A stretch of DNA of 64,000 nt from Lacibacter sp. H375. GTDB lineage: Bacteria > Bacteroidota > Bacteroidia > Chitinophagales > Chitinophagaceae. Within the stretch, counting starts at the first letter, position 1, and each line of letters opens with the position of its first letter. Under the pieces are notes generated by a model. The model was not told the DNA's origin and made no database searches. It worked only from the letters and a program-made list of their open reading frames with translations. Location of the stretch: positions 806,001 to 870,000 of the forward strand of contig NZ_JBBKTT010000001.1 in assembly GCF_037892425.1 (NCBI RefSeq), given 5' to 3'. Shown here piece by piece: positions 18,990-26,464 of this stretch. The translations under genes were made by a program, and so were the position numbers.

Positions 18990-19668
18990 AATGTACGATC
19001 ATCCATGCAACTAGCTGAATGACGATGCCGGCAATAAGACCGGTATAAATTTCGACCGGTTTATGATCACTAACTATCAACCGGCTGCTGCATGTAACAC
19101 CGGCAATAAGTATTGCTACCAATAAGGAAAATACATCATCTAATTTATTTGCAAAAACCAGGAGTATAAAAAAAGCTGCCATGCCGCCAACGCCAAGCGC
19201 ATGCATACTTACCTTCATATAATTATTAATGATGAGCGAAGCACTGGACGCAACAAATGCACTTAATAAAAATGCACGCAATTCTGTTGGGTCTCCTAAT
19301 TGTTTTGACACATAATAAGTCCAGAAGAAAAAAGTAATGCAAGCAACATATGGAATGATACGGTCTTTCTGTGTAGGCAATTGAATTGATTGAATAAACC
19401 CAAGTCCTTTCAACAGCAATACAGTTACGATCGGTAAAAAAATACTAGTACCGAACACCCGCAAAAAATAAATGATTCTTGTTTCAGGATCAACACCAAG
19501 AAATACATGATTGTTTTGATATAAAAGATACAGTACCACCCAACCAATAATAAAAAGCGGGTGAAATACATACGAAAAGATCAATGCAGGAATTCTCAAC
19601 GCAGCCGGGTATTTTCCAGGAGTTGTATCCAGGCTCCCTTCTTCATTAATCACCAAATGTTCCGCCAT
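18988..19668 (-). CDS. PAP2-superfamily-like integral membrane protein
   Basis: A 226-residue membrane protein with about six hydrophobic segments. It carries what look like degenerate PAP2 phosphatase motifs. These are KDRIIPY at about 99-105 (for KxxxxxxRP), KVSMHALG at about 151-158 (for PSGH, with Ser-Met-His), and SRLIVSDHKPVEIYTG at about 191-206 (for SRxxxxxHxxxD, with Glu for the last Asp). The two His residues and the Arg are kept, so activity is possible but not certain. If active it would remove phosphate from a lipid such as undecaprenyl diphosphate. Its start lies 2 bp after the rpoN stop, so the two are probably co-transcribed. Confidence 0.65.
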   Translation of the reverse strand: MAEHLVINEEGSLDTTPGKYPAALRIPALIFSYVFHPLFIIGWVVLYLLYQNNHVFLGVDPETRIIYFLRVFGTSIFLPIVTVLLLKGLGFIQSIQLPTQKDRIIPYVACITFFFWTYYVSKQLGDPTELRAFLLSAFVASSASLIINNYMKVSMHALGVGGMAAFFILLVFANKLDDVFSLLVAILIAGVTCSSRLIVSDHKPVEIYTGLIAGIVIQLVAWMIVH

Positions 19669-19670
19669 AG

Positions 19671-21167
19671 TTATAATTGTTTACGTAACCTGGCCACGGG
19701 TATATTCAACTGCTCCCTGTATTTCGCCACGGTTCTGCGTGCAATATTATAGCCTTTTTCCTGAAGGAGTTCGGTTAACCGTTCGTCGCTCAAAGGTTTT
19801 CTTTTTTCTTCGGCATCAACCATGTCAAAGAGTATTTTTTTCACCTCCCGGGTTGATACTTCTTCACCACTTTCAGTACTTAATGATTCACTAAAGAAGA
19901 ATTTCAAACGATAGGTACCAAATTCTGTTTGTACAAATTTGCTGTTGGCCACACGACTCACAGTTGAAATATCCAATCCGGTTTTTTCTGCAATGTCTTT
20001 CAGGATCATCGGCTTGAGATTGGTTTCATCGCCTGTCAGAAAAAACTCTTCCTGGTGGCGCATGATGGCGGTCATCGTATGAAGTAAAGTATTCTGCCGT
20101 TGTTTAATGGCGTCAATAAACCAACGTGCCGCATCAATTTTTTGTTTGATGAAAAGAACTGCTTCTTTTTGACGTTTATCTCTTTTGCTTCCTTTATCGT
20201 ATTCCTTCAGCATATCCCGGTAACCTTCACTGATGCGCAGGTCAGGTGCATTGCGGGAGTTTAACGTGAGTTCAAGCTTGCCGCCGTTATTCAGGATGAA
20301 AAAATCTGGAACAATATAGGTCTCTGCTTTATTTACTGAACCAACATTACCTCCGGGTTTGGGATTCAGTTTTATAATTTGCTGAATGATCGCTCTCAAT
20401 TGCTCATCATCCAAGGATAAACTGCGTTGGATCTTTTCGTAGTGCTTTTTTGTAAACTCATCAAAATACTTTTCCAGTATTGTGATGGCCTGTTCTATAT
20501 CCTTCGATGCATTTGTTTTCTGTTTATGCCGCAACTGAATCAGTAAGCATTCCTGCAGATCTCTTGCGCAAATGCCGGGCGGATCAAAATGCTGAATGAT
20601 CTCGATCACTTCTTCAACTTCAGCTTCAGAAGCATCAACATTTTGTCTGAAGGCAAGATCATTTACAATAGCACTGTTTTCACGGCGCAGGTAACCATCG
20701 TCATCAATACTACCAACAACCTGTTCTGCTATTGCTTTACGTTTATCGTCAAGCTTCAGCATCCCTAATTGCTGCAACAGCACTTCGTAGAAGCTCGTTT
20801 CAAGTTTTACCGGAGTAGTTTTATGTTCTTCCTGCTCGCCGTAACTATCATCACGCATGCGATAGTCGGCAATATCATCATCACCTTCATTCACATAGTC
20901 ATGAATGTCGATATTGTCATACTCGTCTTCGCCGCCATCCAGATCATATTCCTCCTCATCAGAAGTATCAAATTCATCCTTCACCTCACCAGTATCCTGG
21001 TCATCATTTTCCTCATTGGATTGTTCCAATGCCGGGTTTTCTTCCAACTCCTCTTTAATCCGTTCTTCCAGATTTGCCGTAGGTACCTGCAGCAGCTTCA
21101 TTAACTGAATTTGCTGGGGCGATAACTTTTGCAGTAATTTTTGATGTAGTCCCTGACTCAGTGCCAT
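19671..21167 (-). CDS. rpoN: RNA polymerase sigma-54 factor RpoN
   Basis: A 498-residue sigma-54. I use the ATG at 21167 (MALSQGLHQKLLQKLSPQQ) because the Q-rich activator region I starts there; an upstream in-frame start would add ten unrelated residues. Region I covers about 1-50. It is followed by a very acidic region II (about 55-115, rich in Asp/Glu/Tyr), then the core-binding domain (about 120-310; GICARDLQECLLIQL). DIAEKTGLDISTVSRVANSKFVQT is the helix-turn-helix region, and RRTVAKYREQLNIP near the C-terminus is the RpoN box. It directs transcription from -24/-12 promoters with enhancer-binding ATPases, none of which is encoded here. Confidence 0.96.
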   Translation of the reverse strand: MALSQGLHQKLLQKLSPQQIQLMKLLQVPTANLEERIKEELEENPALEQSNEENDDQDTGEVKDEFDTSDEEEYDLDGGEDEYDNIDIHDYVNEGDDDIADYRMRDDSYGEQEEHKTTPVKLETSFYEVLLQQLGMLKLDDKRKAIAEQVVGSIDDDGYLRRENSAIVNDLAFRQNVDASEAEVEEVIEIIQHFDPPGICARDLQECLLIQLRHKQKTNASKDIEQAITILEKYFDEFTKKHYEKIQRSLSLDDEQLRAIIQQIIKLNPKPGGNVGSVNKAETYIVPDFFILNNGGKLELTLNSRNAPDLRISEGYRDMLKEYDKGSKRDKRQKEAVLFIKQKIDAARWFIDAIKQRQNTLLHTMTAIMRHQEEFFLTGDETNLKPMILKDIAEKTGLDISTVSRVANSKFVQTEFGTYRLKFFFSESLSTESGEEVSTREVKKILFDMVDAEEKRKPLSDERLTELLQEKGYNIARRTVAKYREQLNIPVARLRKQL

Positions 21168-21191
21168 TTTCTCAATACATTTAACGTTACA

Positions 21192-21557
21192 ATGCAATTA
21201 CAAGGCGCTAAAATATTAAAAAAAAGAACAGAAAAGATAAATTGGAACAATTTTTGCGGATTGGTGACAATTCTATTGCTGGTTGCCCTTCCAGGTAAAG
21301 CACAACAAATTGATTCTGTGATAATTAAACAGAACACTCCTCAGGTAAATTATTCCTCACTTTTTAACAGCCATTTCTCATTAAAGCCTATATCGGCCAA
21401 TTCTTCAAAAAAAATTTCGACCAATCTTGGTAATCCTTTCGCCCATTGGGGATTTATGTGCGTTGGCGAATACAAGCTGGAGCAAAAGACAGGCATCCCT
21501 TTGAAGCTGAGACTTGGTTCACTTGAATATGTAAACAAACTGGAAGGGAAGCGTTAA
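21192..21557 (+). CDS. Small exported hypothetical protein
   Basis: A 121-residue protein that I recognise only as a Bacteroidota-type hypothetical. It has an N-terminal basic stretch, a hydrophobic export signal (about 22-37, CGLVTILLLVALPGKAQQ) and a compact C-terminal part with GNPFAHWGFMCVGEYKLEQ and PLKLRLGSLEYVNKLEGK (about 76-119). The well-formed signal peptide and the charged, aromatic C-terminal block argue that it is real. Its start lies 24 bp from the divergent rpoN start, and its stop is 7 bp from the convergent helicase stop, so it fills the gap exactly. No function can be given. Confidence 0.68.
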   Translation: MQLQGAKILKKRTEKINWNNFCGLVTILLLVALPGKAQQIDSVIIKQNTPQVNYSSLFNSHFSLKPISANSSKKISTNLGNPFAHWGFMCVGEYKLEQKTGIPLKLRLGSLEYVNKLEGKR

Positions 21558-21564
21558 GATCACA

Positions 21565-24042
21565 CTACTGCACAATGTTCTCTTTCATATAAAGCAGGTG
21601 ATTTTGAACAGCACGAACATCAGCAAAACTATATTCATCGCCCAAAGCCACTTTGTGAGCGGTATTTGATTGTTCAGGGAATAATTCGAACCTGTTTAAA
21701 ATGGTTTGCAGTTTTTTGGCATTAAGTAACTGTTCCACTTTTACAGTACCGGTTTTTATGAGATCAACCAAATGACCTTCAATGGTTCCTTCGGTTAAAT
21801 TGCGTGTTTCTGCAATTTCTTTAATGGTTTTTCCTTCTTTAAAATAAGTAAGCGTTACCGATTTAGTGTCCTCCTTTGGCTCAGTTGATTTTTCTTTACG
21901 CTCACGCTTAGGGCTATCTTTTTTTGCTTCAATATTTGTGTGGAGGTTATGCTCTTCACAATAGCTTATCACCATCTCAATTATTTCATCACCATATTTT
22001 TCTGCTTTGGCTTTACCAAATCCTGAAAGTAATTGAAGATGTCCTTTTGTAAAAGGCAGATAAGTACAGATTTCCTGCAAACTATTACTGTTAGCCAATA
22101 AATAAATAGGCATATTCTGTTCATCGCAAATTCGATCACGCCAGGTTTTTAAGCGGAAATACAAATCCGGATGATTGATACCAACAGCGGTTTGTTTTTT
22201 GTTCGCTGCATAACTGGTAAGATTTGCACGAGGCGTTACAAGATTAAGTTTGTGCCTCAAATGATCTGTTATTGAGAATGGTTGTAATCCCGATTTTAAA
22301 AAATAGATCTCTGTATGAAGTGCAATGAGCAAAGCATTCAACTGCTCATTCACTTCATCAGCCGCTGTTTTATGTTCGGTAATAAGCGGATGTTGTTTCA
22401 ACTGCTGCTGTAATTCTTCAAAACGTGGAAGGAAATAGTTCACTGCATCTTTTACTCGTTGCTGCAACTGGGTGTTTGTTTCAACAACTGGTTGCTCCTT
22501 GAGTAGCTGATTGATCTGGAGCAAAAATTTTCTTGCAACAGATTGTTCCTGCTGAAATTGAAATTGCATACTACCGATCCATTCTTCTGCCCCTTCATTC
22601 AATTCGAATTTATGTTTGGTTGCAGCCTGCATCAGCAGCTTCAACGCCAATGCTGTTTGTTGAAATGTAAACAACTCTTCCAGTAATTGTTGGGAGAACG
22701 CTTTCCGTGCTTCTTCAAAACGTTGTGGCAAAGAACCTTTTGGAGACAATGCTTTTTGTCCATCAACTACCTGCTGATTACTGAAAATCACATTGGGTTG
22801 AATTTTCGACAGCAGCACAATTCCATCTAAACTTGTGCAGCGACTCAACGCCACATACACCTGTCCACTAGTGAATGAAAGCCCGGCATCGATCATCACT
22901 TTATCAAATGTTAGCCCCTGGCTTTTATGTATAGTGATAGCCCATGCCAACCTTAAGGGGTATTGTTCGAATGTTCCCAAAACATCCTGCTCCAGTTTTC
23001 CATCGGTACGATTGAGTGTGTAACGTGAATGATCCCATGTTTCTTTTTGTACACGGATAGTTTCCTTACCACATCTTACAATTACTTCTTCATCAGTCAA
23101 CGAATGCACCACACCAATCTTTCCATTAAAAAAACGTTTACTGATAGTATCATTTTTAAGGAACATCACCTGTGCACCTTCTCTTAATACCAACTCAGCA
23201 TCGGCAGGATAACTGTTCTCCGGGAACTCCCCATCGATAGTTGCTTTGTAAGTATAAGGCGGCGCTGTTAAACGTTGCAATTGCTGACGGTTAATTAATT
23301 CTGCCTGGTTGTTGTGTGACGTAAGTGTAATAAATGTTTCATCACGATCGGGTTGAAAGCCGGGCTGATAACGTTCATTCAATATTTCCAGATCATCTGC
23401 ATCCAGTTGATTGTTGCGTACTTTGTTGAGCAGCTTTACAAACAACTCTTCTTTTTGCCGGTAAATTGTTGTTAACTCAATGAGCAAAGGCATTTGTTCC
23501 TGTATTGCTTTACTATCGAAAAAGAAAGTAGAATTATAATACTCCTGCAATACAGCCCATTCATGATTCTGTGCAACGGGTGGCAACTGAAACAGATCAC
23601 CGATCAACAATAACTGTACACCACCAAACGGAAGATCGTGTTGGTAACGAACGCTTCTCAAAATTGTATCGATGGCATCCATTACATCGCACCGCACCAT
23701 ACTCACTTCATCAATAATGAGCACTTCCATTTTACGAAGCAACTGCAACCGCTGTTTATTATAACGGATCTTTGAAAGCAATTCTTGTTTACCTGCGTTT
23801 GTAGGTAACAACGGATGCAAGGGCAATTGAAACAAGCTGTGCAACGTCACACCACCTGCATTAATTGCTGCTACACCGGTTGGTGCAGCAACAATCGTAT
23901 TCTTTGCACTATGCTCTTTCAGGTATTTGAGGAATGTTGTTTTGCCGGTCCCGGCTTTACCGGTGAGGAACACGCTTTCCTGCGTTTCGGTAACAAACCG
24001 ATACGCTAATTCAAACCTTTCGTTGCGTTCCACAGATTGCAT
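21565..24042 (-). CDS. Pif1/RecD-like DNA helicase with HRDC and C-terminal HTH domain
   Basis: An 825-residue ATP-dependent helicase. The motor is N-terminal: Walker A GKAGTGKT at 28-35, Walker B VLIIDEVSM at about 109-117, GDLFQLPPV at about 148-156, and the superfamily I-type WAITIHKSQGLTFDKVMID with YVALSRCTSLDGIVLL at about 370-410. A coiled, Gln-rich linker follows. An HRDC domain is at about 625-700 (RLKTWRDRICDEQN to GFGKAKAEKYGDEII). A C-terminal HTH_40-like domain is at about 725-800 (YFKEGKTIKEIAETRNLTEG). This combination recurs in Bacteroidota genomes. It is likely to act in replication or repair, such as G-quadruplex or fork processing, and ssb lies just upstream on the same strand. 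Confidence 0.88.
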   Translation of the reverse strand: MQSVERNERFELAYRFVTETQESVFLTGKAGTGKTTFLKYLKEHSAKNTIVAAPTGVAAINAGGVTLHSLFQLPLHPLLPTNAGKQELLSKIRYNKQRLQLLRKMEVLIIDEVSMVRCDVMDAIDTILRSVRYQHDLPFGGVQLLLIGDLFQLPPVAQNHEWAVLQEYYNSTFFFDSKAIQEQMPLLIELTTIYRQKEELFVKLLNKVRNNQLDADDLEILNERYQPGFQPDRDETFITLTSHNNQAELINRQQLQRLTAPPYTYKATIDGEFPENSYPADAELVLREGAQVMFLKNDTISKRFFNGKIGVVHSLTDEEVIVRCGKETIRVQKETWDHSRYTLNRTDGKLEQDVLGTFEQYPLRLAWAITIHKSQGLTFDKVMIDAGLSFTSGQVYVALSRCTSLDGIVLLSKIQPNVIFSNQQVVDGQKALSPKGSLPQRFEEARKAFSQQLLEELFTFQQTALALKLLMQAATKHKFELNEGAEEWIGSMQFQFQQEQSVARKFLLQINQLLKEQPVVETNTQLQQRVKDAVNYFLPRFEELQQQLKQHPLITEHKTAADEVNEQLNALLIALHTEIYFLKSGLQPFSITDHLRHKLNLVTPRANLTSYAANKKQTAVGINHPDLYFRLKTWRDRICDEQNMPIYLLANSNSLQEICTYLPFTKGHLQLLSGFGKAKAEKYGDEIIEMVISYCEEHNLHTNIEAKKDSPKRERKEKSTEPKEDTKSVTLTYFKEGKTIKEIAETRNLTEGTIEGHLVDLIKTGTVKVEQLLNAKKLQTILNRFELFPEQSNTAHKVALGDEYSFADVRAVQNHLLYMKENIVQ

Positions 24043-24094
24043 AAATAAATGATAAATTGATAAATAAGACTCTTGTGATTGATTGCCGTGCCGC

Positions 24095-24102
24095 CAAAGT
24101 TA
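24095..24102 (-). promoter_or_regulatory. Bacteroidota -7 promoter element TAACTTTG for the helicase
   Basis: On the minus strand TAACTTTG fits TAnnTTTG exactly and lies about 53 bp upstream of the helicase ATG, in the short gap after ssb. No convincing -33 box is seen, so read-through from ssb remains possible. Confidence 0.45.
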
Positions 24103-24130
24103 ATGATCAAACATAACTTCAATCTTTCAA

Positions 24131-24475
24131 TCAATTCATGTCTTTTCCGCCCAGCATTAAAATTTCACTTACCTGCACTTCAGTGATGTATTTCTTATTC
24201 CCCTCTTTATCATTATAACTGCGGTTGATGAGTTTACCTTCGATCATCACCTCCTTTCCTTTTACCAGATACTTTTCAGCGATCTCTGCTACCTTACCCC
24301 AAGCCACAATTGTATGCCATTGTGTTTCGGTGATCTTCTCACCTTTCGCATTGCGATAGCTTTCACTGGTGGCAACATTGAAACGTGCCATTTTCTTTCC
24401 ACTTTCTAATGTTCTTACTTCAGGTGCATTACCGAGGTTACCGATCAATTGCACTTTGTTTTTTAATGCGTACAT
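24131..24475 (-). CDS. ssb: Single-stranded DNA-binding protein
   Basis: A 114-residue OB-fold SSB. It starts MYALKNKVQLIGNLGNAPEVRTLESG and contains FNVATSESYRN, TQWHTIVAWGKVAEIAEKYL and KGKEVMIEGKLINRSY, all standard SSB landmarks. It binds single-stranded DNA as an oligomer in replication and repair. It lacks the long acidic C-terminal tail that recruits partner proteins in classical SSB, ending instead in SEILMLGGKDMN. That suits a short second SSB paralogue, and a longer copy may exist elsewhere in the genome. It is upstream of the helicase on the same strand. Confidence 0.93.
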   Translation of the reverse strand: MYALKNKVQLIGNLGNAPEVRTLESGKKMARFNVATSESYRNAKGEKITETQWHTIVAWGKVAEIAEKYLVKGKEVMIEGKLINRSYNDKEGNKKYITEVQVSEILMLGGKDMN

Positions 24476-24624
24476 AAGTTTGAAATTTGCCGCCCTTAGT
24501 TTGTACAGGCGAGGTTTAAAAATTTGTTATCTCAATCAGCGGTACTTGTTTTCCCGTTGACAACACAAAGATGCCTGCTGCAAAAACGATAGTCGGTAGT
24601 TAACCGTTTCTTCCCGAAGCTAAA

Positions 24625-24646
24625 CGTGTAGAAACGTTTGCACACG
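24625..24646. promoter_or_regulatory. Palindrome with AAACGTTT core, operator-like
   Basis: CGTGT and ACACG flank a perfect AAACGTTT core, giving 18 of 22 symmetric positions centred on CG at 24635/24636. A CG-centred palindrome of this size resembles LacI-family operators. It lies between the divergent ssb and the Cys-rich protein gene at 24685. Confidence 0.4.
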
Positions 24647-24684
24647 GATAAATAAATTGTATCTTATCGGTCAAAAGCTATGCT

Positions 24685-25062
24685 ATGACTGCATCTGACA
24701 ATAAAACCTGCCTCGCCTGCGGTAAAACATTAAAAGGAAGAGTTGATAAGAAATTCTGTGATGATTACTGCCGGAATAATTATAACAATCAACAAAAAGC
24801 AAAGGGCAGCCACAGCAGTTTTGTACGCAACATCAACAATACATTATTGAAGAACAGGAAGATATTGGAGGGCCTTTTGCCTGATGGTGAAGAAACTGCC
24901 AAAGCCAATAAAGACAAACTCCAACGGCTGGGTTTTCATTTTAAATACATCACGCATATCTACACAACCAAAACAGGCAAAACCTATTTCTATTGTTACG
25001 ATTACGGTTATCTGCCGCTGGAAAATGATTGGTTTCTGGTCGTTAAAAAGAAAGAAGAATAA
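24685..25062 (+). CDS. Small Cys-rich putative zinc-binding protein, hypothetical
   Basis: A 125-residue protein with an N-terminal zinc-ribbon-like cluster: CLACGKTLKG (CxxC at about 9-12) then FCDDYCRNNYNNQQ (CxxxC at about 24-28). The pattern resembles the short treble-clef of proteins annotated as DUF2116-like. The rest is a basic linker (FVRNINNTLLKNRKILEGLLP) and a C-terminal block rich in aromatics (YTTKTGKTYFYCYDYGYLPLENDWFLVV). A nucleic-acid-binding role is plausible but not shown. Its stop is 2 bp from the stop of the convergent lacI-like gene. Confidence 0.7.
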   Translation: MTASDNKTCLACGKTLKGRVDKKFCDDYCRNNYNNQQKAKGSHSSFVRNINNTLLKNRKILEGLLPDGEETAKANKDKLQRLGFHFKYITHIYTTKTGKTYFYCYDYGYLPLENDWFLVVKKKEE

Positions 25063-25064
25063 AG

Positions 25065-26096
25065 TTATGATTTGATTGCCGATCCCCTGATCAGCAACTC
25101 AGGTGTAAGTACACGCTTTTCAAATTCTTTTACCGGCCTTTTACTTTCAACCAACTGCAACAACAGTTCTGTGGCTGCTCTGCCCATTTCTTCTGCCGGC
25201 TGACGGATAACTGTCAATGGCGGGTCAACCAACTCAGCAATGTCAGAATTTGAAAAGCCGATCAACGCAATGTCTTTTGGAATATCCAATCCACGACGCT
25301 TCAAGGTTTTTAAACAACCAGTTGTTAATTTATCGCTTGTGGTAATAATGGCATCCGGCTTTTGTTTTAAGGTAAGCAGCTTGTTCACCGCTTCTTCCAC
25401 TTCAGAAAAAACCATTCCGCCATAAAAACAATGCTGTACGTATTCTTTGCTGTATGAAATATTATGCGCTTTCAATGCATCATTGTAACCGGCTAAACGT
25501 TCGGCAGTAATGGACAAAAACTCTGATCCTGCTAATGCAGCAATTCGTTTAAATCCGTTCTTAATAAGATGTTCAGTTGCTTCATATGTTCCCCGGTAAT
25601 TGTCTACAATTACTTTGTGCGTATCAATATCATCATGAATGCGGTCGAACAGTACGATCGGCATTCCACGTGCATGCAGGGCTTTGATATGTGTAAGATC
25701 AGTTGTTTCTGTTGATAAAGAAATGATCACCCCATCAACGGAACGTGATGCAAGGAACTGCAGGTCGATCACTTCACGTTCGTACGACTCCCGGCTTTGC
25801 GATACAATTACATTATAACCCCTGTCGTAAGCGATCGATTCAATGCCATTGATCACCTGTGAAAAAAAGGTATTGGCAATTTCACACACTACAACGCCTA
25901 TAGATCTGCTTCGCTTTTCTTTTAAACTTAATGCAATAGGATTGGGCCGGTAATTGAGTTTTTCAGCACACTCAAGCACCAGTTGTTTGGTTTCTGCACT
26001 GATCTCATGACTATCACGCAATGCCCTCGAAACGGTCGATGTAGAAAGCCCCAATGCTTTAGCAATATCTTTTATCGTTACAGCTTCAAACTTCAT
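25065..26096 (-). CDS. LacI-family transcriptional regulator
   Basis: A 343-residue LacI/GalR protein. The N-terminal helix-turn-helix is TIKDIAKALGLSTSTVSRAL (about 7-26), followed by the hinge YRPNPIALSLKEKRS. A periplasmic-binding-protein-like sensor fills about 60-340 (IGVVVCEIANTFFSQVINGIE, then DGVIISLS, IALIGFSNSDIAELVDPPLTVIRQP). It is transcribed away from the second susC, with 368 bp between them that hold a strong palindrome. It is the only dedicated regulator in the pectin half of the window, so it is the leading candidate to control the pectin genes and perhaps itself. The effector may be a uronate or pectin-derived sugar acid, which is inference. Confidence 0.92.
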   Translation of the reverse strand: MKFEAVTIKDIAKALGLSTSTVSRALRDSHEISAETKQLVLECAEKLNYRPNPIALSLKEKRSRSIGVVVCEIANTFFSQVINGIESIAYDRGYNVIVSQSRESYEREVIDLQFLASRSVDGVIISLSTETTDLTHIKALHARGMPIVLFDRIHDDIDTHKVIVDNYRGTYEATEHLIKNGFKRIAALAGSEFLSITAERLAGYNDALKAHNISYSKEYVQHCFYGGMVFSEVEEAVNKLLTLKQKPDAIITTSDKLTTGCLKTLKRRGLDIPKDIALIGFSNSDIAELVDPPLTVIRQPAEEMGRAATELLLQLVESKRPVKEFEKRVLTPELLIRGSAIKS

Positions 26097-26113
26097 ATAA
26101 ACAATCTTGCGGC

Positions 26114-26121
26114 TAAAGATA
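26114..26121 (-). promoter_or_regulatory. Possible -7 element TATCTTTA for the lacI-like gene
   Basis: On the minus strand TATCTTTA differs from TAnnTTTG at one base and lies 17 bp before the ATG at 26096, which would give a very short leader. No -33 box is apparent, so this is tentative. Confidence 0.3.
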
Positions 26122-26230
26122 GTTTATTCATACCTGAAATGATGGGCCACTTCGGGCCTCAATTCATAACCTATTGCAAATCATTTTTTTGATAAAACAG
26201 ACAGGGCAGGATGGTTGTTTAAAAAATGGC

Positions 26231-26260
26231 ATCGTTCTCGGGAACGATTGCGTAAATAAA
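26231..26260. promoter_or_regulatory. Operator-like palindrome with TTGCGTAAATAAA half-site
   Basis: ATCGTTC (26231-26237) and GAACGAT (26242-26248) are perfect inverted arms around TCGG, and the right arm continues into TTGCGTAAATAAA. The same extension occurs upstream of the polygalacturonase gene at 47790-47802, at an identical distance from a promoter-like box. It is a likely LacI-family binding site. Confidence 0.65.
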
Positions 26261-26273
26261 AGGTTTTAAACCC

Positions 26274-26304
26274 TTCAGTAATCCTCAAAATGTGCCTAGA
26301 CTTG
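26274..26304 (+). promoter_or_regulatory. Candidate promoter of the second susC operon
   Basis: TAGACTTG (26297-26304) differs from TAnnTTTG at one base. TTC lies 20 nt upstream (26274-26276), where TTG is expected. It starts 49 nt after the beginning of TTGCGTAAA, exactly as at the 47839 box. Confidence 0.5.
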
Positions 26305-26411
26305 TTACGACAACAGAACGGATTGCATGCTAAAACATAAGTCGCCAGACCGTGTCTAATTCAACAGCCATTTAGTTAACGATTCAAAAAATCAGTTTCT
26401 TTTTAAACCCA

Positions 26412-26440
26412 TTTTACCGTGGTTGTGTGCTCCGGTAAAA
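26412..26440 (+). promoter_or_regulatory. Stem-loop in the second susC leader
   Basis: TTTTACCG (26412-26419) and CGGTAAAA (26433-26440) form an 8-bp perfect stem around 13 nt, ending 24 bp before the susC ATG. A run AAAAAA, not T, follows, so termination is unlikely. It may affect translation or mRNA stability. Confidence 0.35.
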
Positions 26441-26464
26441 AATCAATTCTAAACAAAGCGTAGT

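Larger units (their letters stand above)
26097..26464. other. Divergent regulatory region between lacI-like gene and second susC
   Basis: This 368-bp gene-free stretch holds, from left to right, a minus-strand TATCTTTA box for lacI (26114-26121), the ATCGTTC/GAACGAT palindrome with its TTGCGTAAATAAA extension (26231-26260), a TAGACTTG box (26297-26304) and a leader hairpin (26412-26440). I see no small gene in it. Confidence 0.75.
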
